A stretch of 64,000 nucleotides of DNA from Actinacidiphila acidipaludis. GTDB lineage: Bacteria > Actinomycetota > Actinomycetes > Streptomycetales > Streptomycetaceae. The stretch's first letter is position 1. The number at the start of each line of letters is the position of its first letter. Below the pieces are notes generated by a model. It saw only the letters and a program-made list of their open reading frames with translations. It ran no database searches and was not told the DNA's origin. Both the position numbers and the translations under genes were made by a program. The DNA lies in assembly GCF_019890725.1 (NCBI RefSeq), contig NZ_JAINZZ010000014.1, positions 62,001 through 126,000 of the forward strand, read 5' to 3'. Positions 34,025 through 42,052 of the stretch are shown here, in pieces.

Positions 34025-37000
34025 TCAGCTCCCCTGGCAGGTCACGATCGGGTTGCCCCAGTCGCCGTGGTCGTTGCCGTTGCCGTCCCCGCCGTCGCCC
34101 ACGGACAGGTCGAGGACCTGACCGCCGCTGACGGGGACGTCGAGGGCGACCGGCGCCGACTTCCCGTTGAGGACGGGCGTGGTGGTGAGCACCTTGCCGT
34201 CCAGGATCACGGAGAAGGTGACGGTCCCCGGGTCGCCGTTGTCGACTCCGACGGTCGCGGTGAAGCGGCTGCAGCCGCCGGCCAGATAGACCTGGACGTC
34301 GCTGGGCGAGTTGGTGCCCAGCCCCTTGGCGTAGGTGGTGCCGCCGAGCTTCAGCGGGGTGCCGTCGTTCGCCGCGGTGTTGCCGACGCTCTGGTCACGT
34401 TCGACCGGCCCCCACCCGTTGGTCGCCGACAGCCATGTCAGGTCGCTGACCTGGTCCGCGCCCGCGGGCGGCGGCGCCGGCACGGAGCCGGTGAACCGCG
34501 TGTCGGCGGGTGTGGCGGTGCGGCCGGCCTGCCGCAGGGTCGCGGTGGCCGTCAGCGGGCTCGCCTTGGCCGGGTTCTGGGGCGCGGTGACGTCCCAGCT
34601 GAAGGTGGCCGAGCCGCCGCCGTCGATCCGGGCGACCGACGGCGGTGTGGACGCGGCGCCGACCGTCCACCCGTCGGGCGCGGCGAGTGCCGCGGTGACC
34701 GACGTGGCGGGCGGCGCGCCGGCCGGGACGCTGACCGTCGCGGTGGCGGTGAAGTGCTGCCCGCCGCTCACCGATCCGGGCACCGCGAGACTGACCGAGG
34801 AGCGCGGTGCGGCCGGCATCCGGTAGGCGGCCGGGTCGTACCGGGGACTGTCGTTCTGGGCGACGGTGAGCGAGGAGGCGTAGCTGCCGTAGTTCGTCAG
34901 CGCGACCTTGCCGAGCCCGCCCGTGGAGCCGTCCAGGTTCCAGACCGCGATGGCCACGGTGTTGCTGCCGTTGGGGTTCAGGATGCCGTCGGGCACCGGG
35001 AAGCTGTGCTGCGGGCCGAGGTAGTTGACGTAGTTGCCGACGTCCCAGCCGTTGACGTACAGCTCGGCGCGGTACTCGCGGGACGGGTCGTCGGTGATGC
35101 TCAGGCCCAGCGAGGTGTCCTGGCCCTTGGGCAGGTCCAGGGCGACCGTGGTGCTGTACCAGGAGACGCCGGGCGTGGTGTCGGTGGCCGGCAGGGTGAC
35201 CGGCTGCCAGCCGCCGGTCGGGTACCCGGGCAGCATGTAGCCGGCGCGCTCGCCGTACAGGCCGCCGGTGTTGAGCGGTCCGCGCACGGTGTCGACCGGG
35301 GTCTCGCCGCCGCGGACGCCCTGCAGGCGCCAGGTGACCGTGCCCAGCGGGTTGCCGGTGAGCGTGGCCCCGGTCAGGCCGCGGGCGGCCTTGTTGCCGT
35401 TGGACTCGTTGTAGTCCTCCTCGTGGCCCATGTTGACGGTCAGCACCGAGATCACGTTGTCGTTCGCGTCCGCACCGGTCTTCACCAGGCCGGCCGGGAA
35501 GGTGTAGGTCTTCTGGCCGTCGGCGGTGGAGCTGCCGAGGAAGGTGCCGTTGAGCCACACCGAGGAGGCAGCGGCACGGCCGCCGCTCTGCGCGGACAGG
35601 GTGATGCCGGTCTCCTTGCCGGTGCCGGTGAACCGGCCGCGGTACCAGGTGCTCCCGGTGTGGAAGCCGTAGTCGTCGGCGAAGAGCACCGGCAGGCTGC
35701 CGGGGGTGGTCGTGCTGTTGGAGGTCATCTTGCCGGCGACCTGCCAGCCGGAGTCGTCGAAGCCCGGCTGGGACTCGGGCGACTCCTGGACGTGCTTCCA
35801 GCCGGTGAGGGCGGGCAGGGTGACCGGCGCGGCGGTGGCGACGGAGCCGGTGAGGCTGCCGGTGGGCGTGGCCGTGGTGTGCACGGTGTGCCCGTTCCAG
35901 GTGACCGCGGCCGCGGTGCCGAAGACCTCGATGGCCGGGTCGGTGCCGTTGTCGCCGGTGAGCGCCAGGGTCCCGGCCTGGGCGGTCGCGCCGCGCAGCA
36001 GGTGCGTGCCGCGGACCAGGACCGGGCCGGCCGCGGTGTCCTGCCGCCAGAAGGTCTTGGCGGTGGCGGTGTCGGCGAGCAGCAGCAGGAGCGGGTGGCC
36101 GCCGCCGGTGATCTGCACGCGGGTCAGTCCGGTGTGGCTGTAGTTGAGCCGCAGGTCGCCGGTGGCCGGGTCCCAGGTCGAGGTGACGCTGCCGCCGGTG
36201 GCGGTGACCGTGGGCCGCGCCGCGTACTTCAGCACGGTCTCGCCGTCGGAGCCGTGGTCGCCGTAGAGCACGGCGACGTCGCGGCCGCCGATGGTGGCGT
36301 TGGTCATGATCTCCGAGGTGGAGTACTGCAGGTGGTTGCCGCCGAGGTCGTATCCGGCCACGATGATCTTGCTCTGCCGGCCGTTCAGCGCGAGCGAGGT
36401 GCCCGGCTGCTGCGGCACGGTGTAGACGGGCGCGGTGGAGGCCGAGCCGGTGGCCACGTCGATGGCGTCGACGGTCACGAAGGTGCCGCTCGCCGCGGAG
36501 TTCTTGTTCCCGGTGACGACGATCTTCAGCGTGTGCGCGCCGGCCGCCAGGCCGCTCGCCTGGTAGGCCACGTACTGGTTCTGCTTGTTCGCGCCGTACA
36601 GGTCGACGGTCTTGACCTTGGCGCCGTCCAGATAGACGTCCGCGGTGCCGTGGTTGCCGTCGAGGTTGCTGATCCACTTCACACCGGTGCCGGTGAAGCC
36701 GACGCTCATGCTGTCGCCCGCGGTGCTGCTGAAGGACTCGGTGTGCTGGTAGTCGCCGCCGGTGTAGTTCTGCTCGGAGCCGACGTGGGACCAGCCGCCG
36801 GTGTACGCCAGGGCGCTGTCCCGGTCGTCGTAGGTGTACCCGGGGTGGGCGCCGAGGTCGATGGTGACGTGGGCGCTGTCGGTGCCGGTCGACGTGGAGT
36901 CTGCGTGCCGCAGGACGTGGAACTGGGTGCCGGTGTCGGGGTTGAGCCGCGCGGTGTCCACGATCGCGGCGTTGTCCGTGGGCGTCGCCGGGAGCGCGTC

Positions 37001-38179
37001 GGTCTTGGTGAGCGGGGCGACCGCCTGGGTGAAGTAGCCGATCAGCTTGTCCTGGTCGTACTTCGGGTCGAGCTGCCGGGTCTCACGGATCGCGGCGCCG
37101 TAGTCGTACGAGGTGTAGTTCTGCGGCTCGCCCAGCCAGCCCCAGTTGGTGCCGCCGTACGTCATGTAGAAGCTCTGCGAGGTCGCGCCGACCGCGATGT
37201 TCTGCTTGTAGAAGACGTCCGCGAACTGGTCGTTGATCAGCTGCGCGCACTTGTCGTAGCCGGGGCCGCCCCACGGGTCGAAGGCGCCGCCCTGGAACTC
37301 GGCGGTCTCCAGCGGCTTCCCGGCCGGGTGGTCGTAGCTGATGTCCGGGACGCCGTTCCACTTGGTGGGGCTGCTGCAGTTGAAGCCCTGCGGGTAGGAG
37401 TCGGCGCCGTCCACGGCCAGCGCCGCGTCACCGGAGTTGAAGGTGCCGTTGTTGTTGCCGACCAGGGGCACGGTGATGCCGTCGGCGGTGGCCTTGTCCT
37501 CCAGGTGCTTCATGTAGGTGCGGCCGGCGGCGCTGCCGTTGTAGTACTCGTTCTCGACCTGGTACTCGATGACCGAGCCGGTGCCGTCGGTGAGCTGGTG
37601 GCGGGCCAGGATGCGGTCGATCTGGGTCTGCCACTCGTCGCTGTACTTCAGGTACTGCGGGTCGCTGGTGCGGGTGTTGCCCGCCTTCGTCGACAGCCAG
37701 CCGGGGAAACCGCCGCCGTCCACCTCGGCGTTGATGTACGGGCCGGGGCGGGCGATGACGTAGAGGCCGACCTGGTCGGCGATGTCGAGCAGCTTGTCGA
37801 CGTCCCGCACGCCGGTGAAGTCGTAGACGCCCGGCGCCGGGGAGTGGTAGCCCCAGTCGAAGTACAGGGAGACGGAGTTGAAGCCCGCCGCCTTCATCTT
37901 CTGCAGCACGTCGCGCCACAGGTCCTGGTTGGGCAGCCGGAAGTAGTGGAACTCCCCCGACCACAGGTAGGTGCGCTTGCCGTCGATCATGAACGAGTAG
38001 CCGTCGTAGGTGACGGAGTGGCTGCCGGCCGCCGCGGGAGCGGCGGAGGTGACGGCGGCCGGCCGCGGCGAGGCGGCGAACGAACCGGCCGTCGAGCCCA
38101 GGCCCAGGACGAGGGCGAGGGTGGCACCGATCGCCAGGCAGCGCCGGAGTATCCGGCCGCCTGTGCGGTGAGCTGTCAT
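34025..38179 (-). CDS. Secreted GH35 beta-galactosidase, multidomain
   Basis: A 1384-residue secreted enzyme, far longer than the usual 600-800. Signal peptide about 1-36. The GH35 barrel (about 55-380) has the entry motif GEFHYFRLP, RPGPYINAEVDGGGFPGWL, the acid/base site ENEY (209-212) and the nucleophile E294 in ETAEFQGGAFDPWGG. Middle regions are beta-rich: a CBM-like domain with an SVGFTGTGVKWISNLDG strand, then beta-galactosidase jelly-roll domains (WYRGRFTGTG, SVWLNGTFLGS, AELYVNGWDVGNYVNYLGPQ). The C-terminus (about 1250-1384) is an NPCBM domain (WGPVERDQSVG, YAKGLGTNSPSDVQVYL). It should remove terminal beta-galactose from polysaccharides outside the cell. GGAGGT precedes the ATG. 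Confidence 0.93.
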   Translation of the reverse strand: MTAHRTGGRILRRCLAIGATLALVLGLGSTAGSFAASPRPAAVTSAAPAAAGSHSVTYDGYSFMIDGKRTYLWSGEFHYFRLPNQDLWRDVLQKMKAAGFNSVSLYFDWGYHSPAPGVYDFTGVRDVDKLLDIADQVGLYVIARPGPYINAEVDGGGFPGWLSTKAGNTRTSDPQYLKYSDEWQTQIDRILARHQLTDGTGSVIEYQVENEYYNGSAAGRTYMKHLEDKATADGITVPLVGNNNGTFNSGDAALAVDGADSYPQGFNCSSPTKWNGVPDISYDHPAGKPLETAEFQGGAFDPWGGPGYDKCAQLINDQFADVFYKQNIAVGATSQSFYMTYGGTNWGWLGEPQNYTSYDYGAAIRETRQLDPKYDQDKLIGYFTQAVAPLTKTDALPATPTDNAAIVDTARLNPDTGTQFHVLRHADSTSTGTDSAHVTIDLGAHPGYTYDDRDSALAYTGGWSHVGSEQNYTGGDYQHTESFSSTAGDSMSVGFTGTGVKWISNLDGNHGTADVYLDGAKVKTVDLYGANKQNQYVAYQASGLAAGAHTLKIVVTGNKNSAASGTFVTVDAIDVATGSASTAPVYTVPQQPGTSLALNGRQSKIIVAGYDLGGNHLQYSTSEIMTNATIGGRDVAVLYGDHGSDGETVLKYAARPTVTATGGSVTSTWDPATGDLRLNYSHTGLTRVQITGGGHPLLLLLADTATAKTFWRQDTAAGPVLVRGTHLLRGATAQAGTLALTGDNGTDPAIEVFGTAAAVTWNGHTVHTTATPTGSLTGSVATAAPVTLPALTGWKHVQESPESQPGFDDSGWQVAGKMTSNSTTTPGSLPVLFADDYGFHTGSTWYRGRFTGTGKETGITLSAQSGGRAAASSVWLNGTFLGSSTADGQKTYTFPAGLVKTGADANDNVISVLTVNMGHEEDYNESNGNKAARGLTGATLTGNPLGTVTWRLQGVRGGETPVDTVRGPLNTGGLYGERAGYMLPGYPTGGWQPVTLPATDTTPGVSWYSTTVALDLPKGQDTSLGLSITDDPSREYRAELYVNGWDVGNYVNYLGPQHSFPVPDGILNPNGSNTVAIAVWNLDGSTGGLGKVALTNYGSYASSLTVAQNDSPRYDPAAYRMPAAPRSSVSLAVPGSVSGGQHFTATATVSVPAGAPPATSVTAALAAPDGWTVGAASTPPSVARIDGGGSATFSWDVTAPQNPAKASPLTATATLRQAGRTATPADTRFTGSVPAPPPAGADQVSDLTWLSATNGWGPVERDQSVGNTAANDGTPLKLGGTTYAKGLGTNSPSDVQVYLAGGCSRFTATVGVDNGDPGTVTFSVILDGKVLTTTPVLNGKSAPVALDVPVSGGQVLDLSVGDGGDGNGNDHGDWGNPIVTCQGS

Positions 38180-38441
38180 TCGGGGACCTCCACGTCGGTG
38201 TCCCGTTCACCGTGGGGGCCGTGCGCTCGCCCACGGATCACCGGAACACTCAGGCTTCAGGGTGGGGGGTGCTGCGCGAATTCGTTGGTTTGCGTCTGGG
38301 AGTGTTGCATCGGGCCTTGTCGTACGCAACCATTCGGACACAAATCATCGGTCATGCGTCTCACCCCCCAGCCCATTAGGCTGAACCGGGGACGTGCGTG
38401 GACGACATCCGCGCAGGCCACAACCGGGGACGGGGATGCCC

Positions 38442-40118
38442 ATGACTACAGCGGACAGCTCTCGCCGAGCCGTGCTCCTGACCGTCGACGACGACCCGGG
38501 CGTCTCACGCGCGGTGGCCCGTGACCTGCGCCGCCGCTACGGCGAGCGCTACCGGGTGGTACGCGCCGAGTCCGGGGACTCGGCGCTGGACGCGCTCAAG
38601 GAGATCAAGCTGCGCGGCGACCTGGTCGCGGTGATCCTGGCCGACTACCGGATGCCGGAGATGAACGGCATCGAGTTCCTCGAACGTGCCATGGACATCC
38701 ACCCGGGCGCCCGCCGGATCCTGCTGACCGCCTACGCCGACACCGGCGCCGCGATCGACGCGATCAACGTCGTCGACCTCGACCACTATCTGCTCAAGCC
38801 GTGGGACCCGCCGGAGGAGAAGCTCTACCCGGTGCTGGACGACCTGCTGGACGCGTGGCTGAGCTCGGACCACCGCCCGGTGCCCGAGACCAAGGTCGTC
38901 GGCCATCGCTGGTCGGCCCGCTCCACCGGCGTCCGCGAGTTCCTCGCCCGCAACCAGGTGCCCTACCGCTGGTACCTGTCCGACCAGCCCGAGGGGCAGC
39001 GGCTGCTGGCGGCGGCCGGGCACGACGGGATGCGTCTGCCGGTCGTGGTCGCGCCCGGCGGCGAGGTGCTGGTCGAGCCCTCGGACCAGGACCTGGCCTC
39101 CCAGGTGGGCCTGGCCACCAGCCCGGCCGAGGAGTTCTACGACCTGGTGGTGATCGGCGCCGGGCCGGCCGGACTCGGCGCGGCCGTCTACGGCGCCTCG
39201 GAGGGGCTGCGCACGGTCCTGATCGAGCGCACCGCGACCGGCGGCCAGGCCGGGCAGAGCGCCCGCATCGAGAACTACCTGGGCTTCCCCGACGGCGTCT
39301 CCGGCGCGCAGCTGACCGACCGGGCCCGGCGCCAGGCCGGCCGGTTCGGCGCCGAGATGCTCACCGCGTGCGAGGTCACCGCCCTGGAGGTCAGCGGGCC
39401 GACGCGGACCGTGCGGTTCGCCGACGGCTCCTCGGTCGCGGCGCACAGCGTCATCCTCACCACCGGCGTCAACTACCGGCTGCTGGACGTCCCCGGCATG
39501 ACCGAGTTCACCGGGCGCGGCGTCTACTACGGCTCGGCGCTCACCGAGGCCGCGGGCTGCGAGGGCCAGGACGTCTTCATCGTCGGCGGTGCCAACTCCG
39601 CGGGGCAGGCGGCCGTGTACCTGTCGCGCACCGCCAAGTCCGTGACCCTGCTGGTGCGCGCGCCCTCGCTGGAGGCGTCGATGTCGCACTACCTCATCCA
39701 GCAGATCGCGGCCGTCCCCACCATCCACGTCCGGACCGGCACCGAGGTGTCCGGGGTGCACGGCAGCGACCACCTGGAGGGCCTGGCGCTGCGCGACCGC
39801 GCCTCCGGCCGCACCGAACTGGTCGACTGCCAGCGGATGTTCGTCTTCATCGGCGCCGCGCCCCGCACCGACTGGCTGGACGGCGTCGTCCGCCGTGACG
39901 ACCACGGGTTCGTGCTGACCGGTCCCGACCTGACCGCGGAGGGCCGCCGGCCCCCCGGCTGGGAACCGGACCGGCTGCCCTACCACCTGGAGACCAGTGT
40001 GCCCGGGGTGTTCGCCGCCGGCGACGTCCGCTCCGAGTCCGCCAAGCGGGTCGCGTCCGCGGTCGGCGAGGGCGCGATGGCCGTGATGCTCGTGCACCGC
40101 TACCTGGAGGGCCTGTGA
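38442..40118 (+). CDS. Response regulator fused to thioredoxin-reductase-like flavoprotein
   Basis: A 558-residue three-part protein. Residues 10-140 form a receiver domain with acidic pocket D16-D18, phosphoacceptor D68 (LADYRMPEMNG), T96 and K119. Residues about 150-224 look like a thioredoxin/glutaredoxin fold (GHRWSARSTGVREFL, LPVVV with the cis-Pro site) but lack the CxxC. Residues 230-558 match thioredoxin reductase: GAGPAG (239-244), TGGQAG, a second GGANSAGQAA loop and GVFAAGDVR. The CxxC active site is missing too; the region reads GSALTEAAGCEG with one Cys. The start may be 38436 or 38442. It overlaps the kinase gene by 4 bases (GTGA), so phosphorylation may switch a flavin activity; the reaction is unknown. 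Confidence 0.9.
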   Translation: MTTADSSRRAVLLTVDDDPGVSRAVARDLRRRYGERYRVVRAESGDSALDALKEIKLRGDLVAVILADYRMPEMNGIEFLERAMDIHPGARRILLTAYADTGAAIDAINVVDLDHYLLKPWDPPEEKLYPVLDDLLDAWLSSDHRPVPETKVVGHRWSARSTGVREFLARNQVPYRWYLSDQPEGQRLLAAAGHDGMRLPVVVAPGGEVLVEPSDQDLASQVGLATSPAEEFYDLVVIGAGPAGLGAAVYGASEGLRTVLIERTATGGQAGQSARIENYLGFPDGVSGAQLTDRARRQAGRFGAEMLTACEVTALEVSGPTRTVRFADGSSVAAHSVILTTGVNYRLLDVPGMTEFTGRGVYYGSALTEAAGCEGQDVFIVGGANSAGQAAVYLSRTAKSVTLLVRAPSLEASMSHYLIQQIAAVPTIHVRTGTEVSGVHGSDHLEGLALRDRASGRTELVDCQRMFVFIGAAPRTDWLDGVVRRDDHGFVLTGPDLTAEGRRPPGWEPDRLPYHLETSVPGVFAAGDVRSESAKRVASAVGEGAMAVMLVHRYLEGL

Positions 40119-41566
40119 CCCCGCAAACGCTGCCCTGCGACCCGTCCGAGCTGCAGACGCTGTTCCTCTTCGAGAAGCTCACCGACGACCAGCTCGGGCA
40201 GCTCTGCGCGTCCGGCCGGGTGGAGTGCGTGGACCCCGGGCCGGTGTACGCCGAGGGCGACCCGGCGACGTGCTTCTACGTGCTGCTGGAGGGCACCGTC
40301 GTCACCTCGCGCCGGGTCGGCGACGACGACGTGGAGATCACCCGCACCTCCCAGCGCGGGGTGTACGCCGGGGCGTTCCAGGCCTACCTGGGCGACCGCG
40401 TGCCGCAGCTCTACACCAACTCGATGCGGGTGACCGTCCCCTCCCGGTTCTTCGTGCTGGCCGCCGACGAGTTCTCGCGCATCGTGCACGACTGGTTCCC
40501 GATGGCCGTGCACCTGCTGGAGGGGCTGTTCTTCGGCAACCAGGCGTTCCAGCAGCGGGTGAGCCAGCGTGAGCGGCTGCTCGCCCTCGGCTCGCTGTCG
40601 GCGGGCCTGACCCACGAGCTCAACAACCCGGCCGCGGCCGCGCTGCGGGCCACCGCGGCGCTGCGCGAGCGCGTCGCCGGGATGCGGCACAAACTGAAGA
40701 TCCTGGCCGGCGGCTCGTACCGGCAGGCGGACCTGGACACCCTGGTGGGCATCCAGGAGCGCGCGGCCGACCGGGTCGCCAAGGCGGAGGACCTGAGCCC
40801 GCTGGAAGCCTCCGACCGCGAGGACGTCGTCGCGGACTGGCTGGACGACCACGGCATCCGCGGCGGCTGGGACCTGGCGCCGGTCTTCGTCCAGGCCGGC
40901 CTCGACGAGGAGTGGCTCGACCAGGTGGCTGCGGCGGTCGACGCCGAACTGCTGGAGAGCGCGCTGCGCTGGCTGAACTACACGGTCGAGACCGAACTGC
41001 TGATGAACGAGATCGAGGACTCCACCACCCGGATCTCCGGACTGGTGAACGCCGCCCGCCAGTACTCCCAGCTGGACCGGGCGCCGTACCAGGTCGTCGA
41101 CATCCACGAACTGCTCGGCAGCACCCTGCAGATGCTCGCGGGGAAGATCGGCGACGGAGTGAAGGTGGTCAAGGAGTTCGACACCTCCCTGCCGCGCGTC
41201 CCCGCCTACCCGGGCGAGCTCAACCAGGTGTGGACGAACCTGATCGACAACGCGGTGTCGGCCATGGACGGCACCGGGACGCTCACCGTGCGCACCTCGT
41301 CCGAGCACGGCAGGCTTGCCGTGGAGTTCCGGGACACCGGTCCCGGGGTCCCGGCGGAGATCCGCGAACGGATCTTCGAGCCCTTCTTCACGACCAAACC
41401 GGTGGGACAGGGCACCGGTCTCGGCCTCGACATCTCGTGGCGGATCGTGGTCAACAAGCACCACGGGGACCTGCAGGTCGAGTCCGAACCGGGTGACACC
41501 CGCTTCCGGGTGCTGCTGCCGCTGACCGCCGCGGAGTCCGACACCGAGGAGGCTTCTCCCGTATGA
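40115..41566 (+). CDS. Histidine kinase with cyclic-nucleotide-binding domain
   Basis: A 483-residue soluble kinase. Residues about 14-140 form a cNMP-binding-like domain (LFLFEKLTDDQLGQLCASGRVE, YAEGDPATCFYVLLEGTV). The H-box is GLTHELNNPAAAA with H167, then a long helical insert (about 185-300), and a HATPase domain with N-box WTNLIDNAVSAM, G1 FRDTGPGVP and G2 GTGLGLDIS. There is no membrane segment, so it senses a cytosolic signal. GTG start overlaps the RR-TrxR stop; its own stop overlaps the next ATG. The obvious partner is the receiver domain of the preceding gene. Confidence 0.92.
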   Translation: MTPQTLPCDPSELQTLFLFEKLTDDQLGQLCASGRVECVDPGPVYAEGDPATCFYVLLEGTVVTSRRVGDDDVEITRTSQRGVYAGAFQAYLGDRVPQLYTNSMRVTVPSRFFVLAADEFSRIVHDWFPMAVHLLEGLFFGNQAFQQRVSQRERLLALGSLSAGLTHELNNPAAAALRATAALRERVAGMRHKLKILAGGSYRQADLDTLVGIQERAADRVAKAEDLSPLEASDREDVVADWLDDHGIRGGWDLAPVFVQAGLDEEWLDQVAAAVDAELLESALRWLNYTVETELLMNEIEDSTTRISGLVNAARQYSQLDRAPYQVVDIHELLGSTLQMLAGKIGDGVKVVKEFDTSLPRVPAYPGELNQVWTNLIDNAVSAMDGTGTLTVRTSSEHGRLAVEFRDTGPGVPAEIRERIFEPFFTTKPVGQGTGLGLDISWRIVVNKHHGDLQVESEPGDTRFRVLLPLTAAESDTEEASPV

Positions 41567-41919
41567 CCACTTCCGACATCCCGGGGATCGACCCGACCGT
41601 GCCGCCGAGCGGTGAGGGCTGCCTGGACTGCGACGCGGCCGGCGGCTGGTGGTTCCACCTGCGCCGGTGCGCCACCTGCGGCCACATCGGGTGCTGTGAC
41701 AGCTCCCCGTCCCAGCACGCGGACGCGCACGCCAGGACGACCGGCCACGACGTGGTCCGCAGCTACGAGCCGGGCGAGGACTGGTACTGGAACTACCGGA
41801 CGCAGTCCTACGTCGACGGGCCCGACCTCGCCCCGCCGGTCAGCCACCCGGAGGGGCAGTCGGCTCCGGGTCCGGCCGAGCGGGTCCCGGCGGACTGGCA
41901 GACCCATCTGAACTACTGA
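41563..41919 (+). CDS. UBP-type zinc finger protein
   Basis: A 118-residue protein consisting of a ZnF-UBP domain (about 16-80): CLDCDAAGGWWFHLRRCATCGHIGCCDSSPSQHADAHARTTGH with Cys and His ligands spaced as in the eukaryotic ubiquitin-binding finger, then WYWNY. In eukaryotes the domain grips the free C-terminal Gly-Gly of ubiquitin. Bacteria lack ubiquitin, and the role here is not known. It overlaps the kinase gene by 4 bases (ATGA), so the three genes are translated together. Confidence 0.92.
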   Translation: MTTSDIPGIDPTVPPSGEGCLDCDAAGGWWFHLRRCATCGHIGCCDSSPSQHADAHARTTGHDVVRSYEPGEDWYWNYRTQSYVDGPDLAPPVSHPEGQSAPGPAERVPADWQTHLNY

Positions 41920-41972
41920 ACCGCTGAACCGCTGAACCGCCGCAACGCCGTAGCGCCGGTCGACGGACGACG

Positions 41973-42000
41973 GTGGGCCGGTCCCGGAGGACCGGCCCAC
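41973..42000. terminator. Bidirectional terminator, cassette / GH92
   Basis: 12-bp perfect arms GTGGGCCGGTCC / GGACCGGCCCAC with a 4-base loop, between the convergent zinc-finger and GH92 genes. Just before it (41919-41942) CTGAACCG recurs three times in tandem. Confidence 0.8.
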
Positions 42001-42052
42001 CGCGCTGCCGGGCCCCGCGGGGTGTTCCGCGGAGCCCGGGCCTGTGCGGCAC

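Noticed and set aside
33875..38524. 1549-codon open frame opposite the GH35 gene
   Set aside because: Low-complexity Gly/Val/Arg/Asp translation with no domain; the minus-strand frame has a signal peptide and full GH35 motifs.
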